Source: Poindextera sp963719975 (GTDB lineage Bacteria; Pseudomonadota; Alphaproteobacteria; Caulobacterales; Caulobacteraceae). Taken from it: 64,000 nucleotides of DNA. Positions 29,735-37,271 of this stretch are shown in pieces (within the stretch, counting starts at the first letter, position 1; each line of letters opens with the position of its first letter). Location: assembly GCA_963719975.1 (NCBI GenBank), contig CAVRED010000012.1:62001-126000 (forward strand), in the 5' to 3' direction. The translations under genes and the position numbers were made by a program. The notes under the pieces were generated by a model that saw only the letters and a list, made by a program, of their open reading frames with translations, was not told where the DNA came from and did not search any database.

Positions 29735-30868
29735 ATGGCCGACGGCAACATCACCAAGGACAAGATGTACGGCGCCGTGCCGCCGGACGACTTCGAGTCC
29801 ATGCTCGAGCTCGACCGCTACAACGCCCGCTCGACCGCCTTCGACAAGATCATCTCGGCCACCCACGACCACTTCTGGGATCCGCTCGACAAGAAGTACA
29901 TCGACTTCGACACGCCGTTCGACATGGAAAACGAGCCGATGATGCCGGAGGAGATGAGCCCCATCCTCCGCCTGCCCTACGTCGCAGAGACCTTGAAGGA
30001 CCCGAAGGAAAAGGTCCGCTTCATCAACCTGATGCAGCTCTACAACTTCTCCTCGATCCTGCACGGCGAGCAGGGCGCGCTGAACCTCTCGGCCTCGCTC
30101 TGCCACGTGCTCTGGGACCAGGGCGCGCAGGAGTACGCCGCCAACCAGACCCGCGAGGAGGCGCGCCACGTCACCGCCTTCGCCAAGTACGTCAAAGCGC
30201 GCTGGGGCCGGCCGGTCGAGTGCGGCGCGGCGCTGAAGCGGCTCCTGGTCGAGATCATCGAGGCGCCGGAGGTCTACAAGAAGATCATCGGCATGCAGAT
30301 GCTGGTCGAGGGGCTGGCCATGGGCGCCTTCTCGAACGGCTACAAGTTCAATCGCGACCCCCTGGCCAAGCGCCTCTTCCAGCTGGTGATGACCGACGAG
30401 GCCTTCCACCACAAGTTCGGGAAGATCTGGGCCGACCGCACGGTGCCGCAGCTGACCGAGGCGGAGCGCAACACCGTCGAGGACTGGGCCGCCCACTGCG
30501 CCCAGTCCCTGTTGTTCGACCGCGGCTCGCCGGCGCAGCAGCAGGTGATCTACGCCCAGTTCGACCTCGATCCGGAGCGGGTGATCGCCGACATCGTCAA
30601 GCGCCGGGAGCAGCGCGACCAGGAGGACCCGGGACGCCGCTTCCGCGGTGAGACCAATATCTTCCGAGTCCTGATCAAGACGCTGCTCAACTCCGGGCTC
30701 ATCACCGAGCGGACCCGCGGCTTCTACGCCACCTACGTCGACATGGACGAGCTGCAGGCCGAGGGCGGGCGCATGCCAGGCGACGACATCGCCGAAGAGG
30801 GCATCCGCTACCTGCAGGAGATCAACTTCAAGGACCGCGCCAAGGTCGAGCTGGTCGCCGCCGAGTAG
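29735..30868 (+). CDS. Ferritin-like diiron carboxylate protein, probable oxygenase/oxidase
   Basis: A 377-residue helical protein with a full set of class II diiron ligands: Glu112 (HGEQGA), Glu142-x-x-His145 (REEARH), Glu192 (VEGLAMG) and Glu222-x-x-His225 (DEAFHH). This matches R2-like, AurF-like or related O2-activating proteins rather than storage ferritins, which are shorter. ATG at 29735 follows AAGGAG at 29721-29726. It lies between the GMC oxidoreductase and a class III alcohol dehydrogenase, so it may hydroxylate or demethylate a substrate handled by them. Substrate and electron donor are unknown. Confidence 0.8.
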   Translation: MADGNITKDKMYGAVPPDDFESMLELDRYNARSTAFDKIISATHDHFWDPLDKKYIDFDTPFDMENEPMMPEEMSPILRLPYVAETLKDPKEKVRFINLMQLYNFSSILHGEQGALNLSASLCHVLWDQGAQEYAANQTREEARHVTAFAKYVKARWGRPVECGAALKRLLVEIIEAPEVYKKIIGMQMLVEGLAMGAFSNGYKFNRDPLAKRLFQLVMTDEAFHHKFGKIWADRTVPQLTEAERNTVEDWAAHCAQSLLFDRGSPAQQQVIYAQFDLDPERVIADIVKRREQRDQEDPGRRFRGETNIFRVLIKTLLNSGLITERTRGFYATYVDMDELQAEGGRMPGDDIAEEGIRYLQEINFKDRAKVELVAAE

Positions 30869-30880
30869 GCGAGGGTTCCC

Positions 30881-31989
30881 GTGAAGACGCGTGCGGCCGT
30901 CGCGTTCGCGGCCAAACAGCCGCTCGAGATCGTCGAGGTCGACCTCGAGGGCCCGCGCGCGGGCGAGGTGCTGGTCGAGATCAAGGCGACCGGGGTCTGC
31001 CACACCGACGACTACACGCTGTCCGGCCAGGATTCCGAGGGCCTGTTCCCCTCGATCCTCGGCCACGAGGGCGCCGGCGTGGTCGTCGAGGTCGGCGCGG
31101 GCGTGACGACCGTCGCGCCCGGCGATCACGTCATTCCGCTCTACACCCCCGAGTGCCGGCAGTGCCCGTCCTGCCTGTCGCGCAAGACCAACCTGTGCAC
31201 GGCCATTCGCGCCACGCAGGGGCGGGGCGTCATGCCCGACGGGTCCTCGCGCTTTTCCTACAAGGGCGCGAGCGTCCACCACTACATGGGCTGCTCGACC
31301 TTCTCGAACTTCACCGTCCTGCCCGAGATCGCGGTCGCCAAGGTCCGCGCCGACGCGCCGTTCGACAAGATCTGCTACATCGGCTGCGGGGTCACGACCG
31401 GGGTCGGCGCGGTCATCAACACCGCCAAGGTGCCCCCGGCGCCAAGGCCATCGTCTTCGGGTTGGGCGGGATTGGCCTGAACGTCGTGCAGGGCCTGAGG
31501 CTCGCCGGCGCCGACATGATCGTCGGCGTCGACCTGAACCCCGAGCGCAAGGCGTGGGGCGAGCGGTTCGGCATGACCCACTTCGTCGATCCGACGGCGG
31601 TCAGCGGCGACCTCGTCGCGCACCTGGTCGAACTCACCGGCGGCGGCGCCGACTACACGTTCGATGCAACCGGCAACGTCACCGTCATGCGCCAGGCGCT
31701 CGAGGCCTGCCATCGCGGCTGGGGCGAAAGCATCATCATCGGGGTCGCGCCGGCTGGCGCGGAGATCGCGACGCGTCCCTTCCAGCTGGTCACGGGACGG
31801 GTCTGGCGCGGCACGGCCTTCGGCGGCGCGCGCGGCCGCACCGACGTGCCGAAGATCGTCGACTGGTACATGACCGGCAAGATCGAGATCGATCCGATGA
31901 TCACCCACGTGCTGCCGCTCGAGCGCATCAACGCCGCGTTCGACCTGATGCATCGTGGCGAGAGCATCCGCTCGGTGGTGGTCTACTAG
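30881..31989 (+). CDS. frmA: Class III alcohol dehydrogenase / S-(hydroxymethyl)glutathione dehydrogenase (one frameshift)
   Basis: A zinc MDR dehydrogenase starting with GTG 12 bp after the diiron gene. Zinc motifs GVCHTDDYTLSG, LGHEGAG and PECRQCPSC...NLC are all present, as is the NAD motif VFGLGGIGLNVVQG. One base appears to be missing in the C-run at 31433-31437, breaking AKV-PGAKAIVFG; otherwise the protein is complete at about 369 residues. The class III enzyme oxidises the glutathione adduct of formaldehyde and also long-chain alcohols. Its stop TAG shares CTAG with the convergent sulfatase stop. Confidence 0.9.
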
Positions 31990-33527
31990 CCCAATCCCAG
32001 CCGTTCGAACTGGCCCTCGGGCGCGTCGACCGCTTCCAGCGCGGCGCGCAGCTTGTCGCGGTACTCCGACTCAAGGGGCTGTCCCGCCAGGTTCTGCTCC
32101 TCGCCGGGGTCCGCATCCAGGTCATAGAGGTGGTTGCCGGAGAACCGCCGGCCGGCCCAGTACGGCGCCGGATCGCTCTCGTCCCAACGCTGGTGCATGA
32201 CCGGCACGCCGGAGCCCGGCATGCGGCCGAGCACCGCCCGCTGGTCCGGCAGCGGCATGGCCTGCTCGCGGCTCATGACGTGGGTCGGCATCGTCGACCA
32301 ACGGTTGGAGTACATGTCGAGCGGGGCGTTCGGGCCTCGCGGCGCGCGAGCGTATTTCCGCTGTTCGTCGATCAGGTGAACCTCTCGGCCCCAGACCCCG
32401 GTCAACAGCCAATCGCGCACGCGATCGGCGGAGCCGTCGAGCAGCGGCAACAGCGACACGCCGTGAGTTCTCTGCCGCACGCCCTCGGTCACCCCGAACA
32501 TGTCGGCAAGCGTGGCGAAGAGATCGACGCTCGTGGTCAGGGCATCGCACGTCGTGGCCGCGACACCTGGCGCGGCGATGAACAGCGGCATGTGGCCAAG
32601 GGGCTCGTAGATCGGAACCGGCGGTTTTCCCCAGATGTCCTTCTCCCCGAGGTAATGGCCATGATCCGTGCACAGGATGACCAGCGTGTCGTCCCAAAGG
32701 CCGTGCCGATCCAGGCTGTCGAGAACGCGGCCGAGCCATTGGTCGATCATGGTCAGCTTGCCGCCGTAGAGGGCGCGGATCTGCCGCGCCTGTCGCTCGC
32801 TCAACACCCCGCGCCGCACCCCGCCGTCAACGTAGGGGGGCCAGATCAGGTGGGGCTCCTTCCAGTCCGGGTCGTACATGCTCAGGTACGGCTCGGGCGT
32901 GTCGAACGGCTCGTGCGGGTCGAACTCGTCGACGAACAGGAAGAAGCGCTCGTGGCAGCCGGCGTTCTCGTCGAGCCAGCGGGCGGCCGCCTGCATGGTC
33001 CGCGGGCCGGGAAAGTCGGCCTCGCCGCGAAACCAGCCCCTCGAGTTGTCGTAGGCCATCGGGCGCTCGAAGAATTTGGGCGAGCCGACCCAGCTCGGAT
33101 CGGGCCGCGTGCGCCAGGGGTCGCTCTCGTGCCCCCTGAGGTAGTCCCAGGCCTTGAAGTCGATGTGGTAGTTCTCGCCGCCCGCCTCGAAGAGGTGGGG
33201 GTGGTCGCTGATCAGCTGGGTGGCCACGCCGGCGTCGTGCAGCTGGCGGGTGATGGCGTCTTCCCAAAGTTCGATCGAGCCCCACGGCTTCCAGAGGAAG
33301 TCGAGGGCGCCACACAGGATGTCGTGGCGAGCCGGGATGCACGGCAGCGAGCCGGTGAAGTGGCGGGTGAACCGGACAGAGCGCGCGGCCAGCCGGTCGA
33401 GGTTGGGGGTGGCGAACTCCGCGCCGCCATACGCGCCCAGCATGTGGCGGTTCAGGCTGTCGAGCAGGATCACGACGGCGTTCTTCGGCGCGCTGGGCGG
33501 CGCCGGGGCGGGCGTGGCTTCGGTCAC
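31986..33527 (-). CDS. Type I sulfatase (alkaline phosphatase superfamily)
   Basis: A 513-residue sulfatase. Metal ligands are in VILLDSLNRH and ILCTDHGHYLGEK. The modified active-site motif CxPxR appears as Cys63-Ile-Pro-Ala-Arg67, where Cys63 would become formylglycine, so an anaerobic or FGE-type maturase encoded elsewhere is needed. No signal peptide is seen with the GTG start at 33527. Sulfatases in polysaccharide loci remove sulfate from sugars, which would suit the adjacent glycosidase island. The exact ester is unknown. Confidence 0.88.
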   Translation of the reverse strand: MTEATPAPAPPSAPKNAVVILLDSLNRHMLGAYGGAEFATPNLDRLAARSVRFTRHFTGSLPCIPARHDILCGALDFLWKPWGSIELWEDAITRQLHDAGVATQLISDHPHLFEAGGENYHIDFKAWDYLRGHESDPWRTRPDPSWVGSPKFFERPMAYDNSRGWFRGEADFPGPRTMQAAARWLDENAGCHERFFLFVDEFDPHEPFDTPEPYLSMYDPDWKEPHLIWPPYVDGGVRRGVLSERQARQIRALYGGKLTMIDQWLGRVLDSLDRHGLWDDTLVILCTDHGHYLGEKDIWGKPPVPIYEPLGHMPLFIAAPGVAATTCDALTTSVDLFATLADMFGVTEGVRQRTHGVSLLPLLDGSADRVRDWLLTGVWGREVHLIDEQRKYARAPRGPNAPLDMYSNRWSTMPTHVMSREQAMPLPDQRAVLGRMPGSGVPVMHQRWDESDPAPYWAGRRFSGNHLYDLDADPGEEQNLAGQPLESEYRDKLRAALEAVDAPEGQFERLGLG

Positions 33528-33578
33528 CCGGTCGTTTGAACGCGGATGCGGCCGGGGCGCAAGCCGGCGGCTCTTGCG

Positions 33579-33962
33579 CTAGGCGGCGTCCGAGCGCTCG
33601 GCGGTGCGCGCCAGCGTCTTGGCGAGGCGGACCATCGCCCGACGCACCTCGGTGTCTTGAATGCGCGCGAAGGAGTCGAGCAGATCGAAGGCGCCAGGCG
33701 TCGCAAGGTGTCTGAACATCGGCCCCTCCGGCGCTCCGCCATCCTCGCCGACGAGCGCGGCCACCGAGATGTCGAGCGCCTTTCCGACGCGGACCAAAGT
33801 CGAAGCCGAAACGCGGTTGTCGCCACGTTCGTACTTCTGCACTTGCTGAAAGGTCAGACCCAGAGCGTTGGCAAGCTTGGTCTGGCTCATGCCCAGGAAC
33901 ACCCGACGCGCGCGGACGCGGGCGCCCACCTCGACATCGATCGGATCAGGTCTTGCCGCCAT
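33579..33962 (-). CDS. XRE-family transcriptional regulator, PraR-like
   Basis: A 127-residue protein with an N-terminal helix-turn-helix: IDVEVGARVRARRVFLGMSQ then TKLANALGLTFQQVQKYERG at residues 8-47. The layout and wording match a regulator common in alphaproteobacteria (PraR type), which influences biofilm and quorum sensing in rhizobia. The C-terminal 60 residues are helical and specific to the group. It stands alone, 51 bp from the sulfatase start on the same strand. Targets are unknown. Confidence 0.85.
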   Translation of the reverse strand: MAARPDPIDVEVGARVRARRVFLGMSQTKLANALGLTFQQVQKYERGDNRVSASTLVRVGKALDISVAALVGEDGGAPEGPMFRHLATPGAFDLLDSFARIQDTEVRRAMVRLAKTLARTAERSDAA

Positions 33963-34068
33963 GCCTTGTCGCCTCCCCTCCGCGTGCGATTGCCAGAGTG
34001 AAACACGACCCTATGCGGCCGCGCTCGTTTTCGCAACGGGGGGTGGGCGCCTGGGGTAGGAGGTCGCC

Positions 34069-34614
34069 TCAGGACTGCACGAGACGCAGCCCTCGCCGGA
34101 CGTCGATGTAGTCTTCAGCGGCCCGCACCTGGACGAACGGCGCGACCAATGCGCGGGCGATGGTCTCGATCGCCTCGACGCCGGACGCGTCGATGCCGTC
34201 CTGGCTCAAGGTGTCGCCGACCAGCGCGACCGCAATGTCCAGATCGTGCGCGGCCAGCGCCGTGCCGACCGCCGTCGGCGAGAGCGAGAGCGCCGCAATC
34301 ACCAACTCCACGTCGTGCTGGTCGCGCATCGCCCGGCCGAACACCCGGTTGGAGAAGGCCGACGCGCCTGTCCGATAGTAGACCGGTTCGCTCGGCAGCG
34401 GCTCCAGGCCGGCGATCGGCCGCGGCGAACGGCCGGCCTTGCGCGGATAGACATGACTGACCGACCACCCGGCGGAACGGGCGTACGCGAGCAGCCTGCG
34501 GCACTTGCCGACGCGGAGCGCCTCTTCGCCGGACGGCGCGGTCGCGCCTCGCACGAGGTCGAGACAAAGCAGGTGGCGCGCGCTCGTCGAATGGACGGAT
34601 CGGATGTGAAACAT
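34069..34614 (-). CDS. Isochorismatase-like protein lacking the usual catalytic Cys and Lys
   Basis: A 181-residue protein that appears to keep the isochorismatase-like (cysteine hydrolase) fold: LLCLDLVRG with Asp19 near the N-terminus, YYRTGASAFSNRVFG in place of the usual KxxxSAF motif, and VIAALSLSPTAVGTALAAHD in place of the TNxCVxxTA segment. By my alignment Lys becomes Arg81 and the nucleophilic Cys becomes Thr114, so classical hydrolysis is unlikely. It is the last gene of a three-gene unit, 7 bp downstream of the GNAT gene. Assignment to the family is moderate. Confidence 0.55.
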   Translation of the reverse strand: MFHIRSVHSTSARHLLCLDLVRGATAPSGEEALRVGKCRRLLAYARSAGWSVSHVYPRKAGRSPRPIAGLEPLPSEPVYYRTGASAFSNRVFGRAMRDQHDVELVIAALSLSPTAVGTALAAHDLDIAVALVGDTLSQDGIDASGVEAIETIARALVAPFVQVRAAEDYIDVRRGLRLVQS

Positions 34615-34621
34615 GATTGAC

Positions 34622-35239
34622 CTATGCGCAGGCGGCGTCGCACCGCACCGCAGAACGGTCCAGGACGCCGGGACGATCCCAGTCGCCCTCCGGCCTCAGG
34701 AGGACGAACGGATCGGTGTCGATGGTGATGGCGTCGGCTGGCGGCTCCAGCGCGAACTCCATCTCGACGTAGTCGTGGTCTGAGAAGATGAAGCCCGGCC
34801 GGTCCCCTCGGACCCAGCCGTGGAACGAGCGTCGCCAGAACGCGACAAGCCGGGGCTGGGCGTGCCCCATCAGCCGCCGATAGCCCTTGCGCGCGGTGAG
34901 CGTGAAGGCGGCGCGCGCCAACATCATCAGGCCGGGGCCGCCGCGATGTTCCTTGCGGATGGCCAGGCGCTCGAGCTTGGCGAAATCGGCGAACCAGCGC
35001 AGGCGAACCACGCCGATGGTTTCGCCCCTGAGCCGCAGCATGAGGTGCGTCGCGCCGGCCAGGTCGTTGCCGTCGAACTCCTCGTCGAAGGGGCAGGCCT
35101 GCTCGCCCATGTAGACCAGGGCGCGGACCGTGGCGACTTGCACCAGGTCGTTCAGCGTGCGGGCCACCTGGACGCGCAGGTCCTGCGCCGCCAGCGACGT
35201 CGGCCGGTCGGCGACGATCGGTTTGGCGAGCGCGTTCAT
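34622..35239 (-). CDS. GNAT-family acyltransferase
   Basis: A 205-residue protein with GNAT features: a central strand pair (THLMLRLRGETIGVVRLRWF), the acyl-CoA loop-like IRKEHRGGPGLMMLARAAF, and a C-terminal GYRRLMGHAQPRLVAFW. The start at 35239 (MNALAKPIV) overlaps the stop of the upstream gene as ATGA, implying coupled translation. The early cysteine/acidic stretch (QACPFDEEFDGND) resembles amino-acyl or lactone synthase-like GNATs, but I cannot assign a substrate. Confidence 0.75.
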   Translation of the reverse strand: MNALAKPIVADRPTSLAAQDLRVQVARTLNDLVQVATVRALVYMGEQACPFDEEFDGNDLAGATHLMLRLRGETIGVVRLRWFADFAKLERLAIRKEHRGGPGLMMLARAAFTLTARKGYRRLMGHAQPRLVAFWRRSFHGWVRGDRPGFIFSDHDYVEMEFALEPPADAITIDTDPFVLLRPEGDWDRPGVLDRSAVRCDAACA

Positions 35240-35823
35240 GCCGCGGCCGACTGGCGTGCGGCGACCGGCTCGATCCAGGTCAGACCGCTTGTCGATCCTG
35301 GCACGGGCGCAAAGCCGAGGCTCTCGAACATGAGGCGCCTGCCCGCCGCCGTCACCGGCCGCCCGAAGAATGCGAGGTGTGGCACGGCGGTGCGGCTGGC
35401 CAGCAGATAGCCCTTGATGCACTTCTTGGCCGCTTCGTGGTTGCTGGCCGCCACGCCCCAGCCGTAGACCGCGGCCGGCTCGCCGCCGCGGCGCACCACG
35501 TGCCGGTCGGCCGGACAGATCGCGTCGAATTCGTCGCGCCAGACGGCCTCCCGCCCCTCGTCGCTGAGCATCACGAGCGCGAGGACGCCGGTCAGAAGAC
35601 CCTCCTCGCGAACGACAAACACGCCCGCGCCGGTGCGGGCGTGCACGCGAGCAAGGGTCGCTGCGGTCGCGATCTTGCCCTCGATCAGGCGCGCCGCAAG
35701 GTCGTGCGCTTCTGCGATCTCCTCGGGCCAGGCGGGAATTGCGCCGCAGGTGACGAAGGCCTCGCGAAGCGCACGTATCGTGTGCAAAGTCTGGGCATTG
35801 GCGTTAATTGTCCGGTGCTCCAC
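35236..35823 (-). CDS. Uncharacterised protein, probably a divergent GNAT-fold protein
   Basis: A 195-residue protein without a confident family match. The middle (GAGVFVVREEGLLTGVLALV) and end (AGRRLMFESLGFAPVPGS) look like GNAT strands and the usual C-terminal LGF motif. The acyl-CoA P-loop is not obvious; AASNHEAAKKCIKGYLLA may stand in its place. It is the first gene of a unit with a second GNAT and an isochorismatase-like gene, and is divergent from a LysR regulator 110 bp away. The arrangement suggests LysR control of a small modification pathway. Confidence 0.6.
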   Translation of the reverse strand: MEHRTINANAQTLHTIRALREAFVTCGAIPAWPEEIAEAHDLAARLIEGKIATAATLARVHARTGAGVFVVREEGLLTGVLALVMLSDEGREAVWRDEFDAICPADRHVVRRGGEPAAVYGWGVAASNHEAAKKCIKGYLLASRTAVPHLAFFGRPVTAAGRRLMFESLGFAPVPGSTSGLTWIEPVAARQSAAA

Positions 35824-35933
35824 GGTCTCGCTCCAGCATTGCGTTGTGAGCGATGTTCGTAGAGCTTGTTTGTCGGCTGCGGGACCCGCGAAGATTGCAA
35901 GGGGGTCTTGCGGAACTGAGGGGTCGATTGGTG

Positions 35934-36962
35934 ATGCCGCAGGTTGTCAGACGCAGGACGGATTGGTCGGACCTACGGCTGTTTTGGGCGGTCGCTGAGC
36001 TCGGCAGTTTTGGCGCCGCCGCCCGCTCGCTCAAACTTGGGCTGACGACGGTGACGCGGGCCGTCGACCGGCTGGAAAGCCAGCTTGGCGCCAAGCTCCT
36101 GATGCGCGGTCCGCAAGGCGTCACCCTGACCGAGGCGGGCCACGCCGCCTACGATCGGGCCTTGTCGATGGAGCGCGTCGCAGCCCAGCTCGAGCATGAG
36201 GTCGCCGACTGCGACAAAGCGCCGGAAGGGCGCGTGAAGCTGGTGGCGGCGGACGGCGTCGCCGGCATCTTTCTCACCCCACACGTGGCCGAGTTCGTTC
36301 GCGCCAATCCCAGGATCGATCTGGTTGTCGATTGCGAGCTCTGGCCGGATCGACCGCTCGCCGGCGACGTTGACATCGCGCTGACGTTCGAAGAGCCGCG
36401 CAATCCCGACGCGATCGCGATTCCGCTGGCGCACTTCCACTACGCGCTGTTCGCGTCGCAGGACTATCTCGATCTGTATGGCGTGCCGAAGTCGGCGTCG
36501 GAGATTCCGGCGCACCCCTACATCCATCACGTCGGGCAGAACGCCAACCGCGAGGGCTGGAAGATCCGCACGGCCGCGTTTCAGGACTTCGTCGGCAAGC
36601 GGCTGGAGACCAATTCCAGCGCGGTGTCGTTCGCCGCTGTGAAACACGGGGCGGGGATCGGCGGCATGCCGACGGCGATTCTGGCGCACGAACCGTCGCT
36701 CGTGATGCTCGACTCCCCGATCCAGGAGACCGTCCAGCTGTGGCTGGTCCATCACAGGGACGTCGCCCGCGCAGCCCGCATCAAGCGGGTCGTGAGCTGG
36801 CTGAAGGACGTTTTCGATCCCAGGACCAAGCCTTGGTTCCGGGCCGAGTTTATCCATCCCCGCGACTTCGCCGGCTACCTCGGCGAGGAGGCGGCGAAAG
36901 CGCTTCCGGCTGCGGCCGAGGAGCCGTCGGACCGGCGTCGCCGCAACGCGCCCGCGGTGTAG
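35934..36962 (+). CDS. LysR-family transcriptional regulator
   Basis: A 342-residue LTTR. The N-terminal winged helix is clear (WSDLRLFWAVAELGSFGAAA, then LTTVTRAVDRLESQLGAKLL), followed by a periplasmic-binding-like effector domain. ATG at 35934 follows GAGGGG. A longer in-frame start at 35853 adds residues with no conservation and overlaps the promoter region. LTTRs usually control a divergently transcribed operon, here the GNAT/GNAT/isochorismatase-like unit across 110 bp. Confidence 0.88.
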   Translation: MPQVVRRRTDWSDLRLFWAVAELGSFGAAARSLKLGLTTVTRAVDRLESQLGAKLLMRGPQGVTLTEAGHAAYDRALSMERVAAQLEHEVADCDKAPEGRVKLVAADGVAGIFLTPHVAEFVRANPRIDLVVDCELWPDRPLAGDVDIALTFEEPRNPDAIAIPLAHFHYALFASQDYLDLYGVPKSASEIPAHPYIHHVGQNANREGWKIRTAAFQDFVGKRLETNSSAVSFAAVKHGAGIGGMPTAILAHEPSLVMLDSPIQETVQLWLVHHRDVARAARIKRVVSWLKDVFDPRTKPWFRAEFIHPRDFAGYLGEEAAKALPAAAEEPSDRRRRNAPAV

Positions 36963-37271
36963 GGCTACCAGCGCCCCCGGTCTACACTTCCGGTTGATCC
37001 GGCGCGCGGCGGCCCAGCCCAGCTGATAACGCCGCAAAGCCAAGCTGGGTAACCACTATCGGGATACCACATCCGGTAGAAATTCGTACATTATCAGCGT
37101 TCACTCTGGCCCGCTCCGTTGACACCGTCGGGAGGGTCATAGAAGCGTCCGCCGTTGCGAACGCGCCAGGGCGCGGGCGCACGGATGCGACGTTTCCAAC
37201 GTCAGCAACAGGGCAACAGCTGCGGTCCGAAAGCTCCCGAACGGGAGGCCGCAGGCAGGAGGGTATATCCA
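36963..37271. promoter_or_regulatory. Intergenic region upstream of the third TonB receptor
   Basis: These 309 bp contain no convincing gene. Two similar blocks, GTAACCACTATCG and GATACCACATCCG (about 37049-37076), form an imperfect direct repeat that could be an operator. AGGAGG at about 37257-37262 is the receptor ribosome binding site. A promoter must lie here because the LysR gene ends 309 bp upstream. Confidence 0.4.

Noticed and set aside
28028..30868. One 946-codon fusion of the GMC oxidoreductase and diiron protein
   Set aside because: The long frame arises only because the frameshift at 28884 puts the GMC gene into the diiron gene's frame. Separate starts, a ribosome binding site before 29735 and domain boundaries show two genes.
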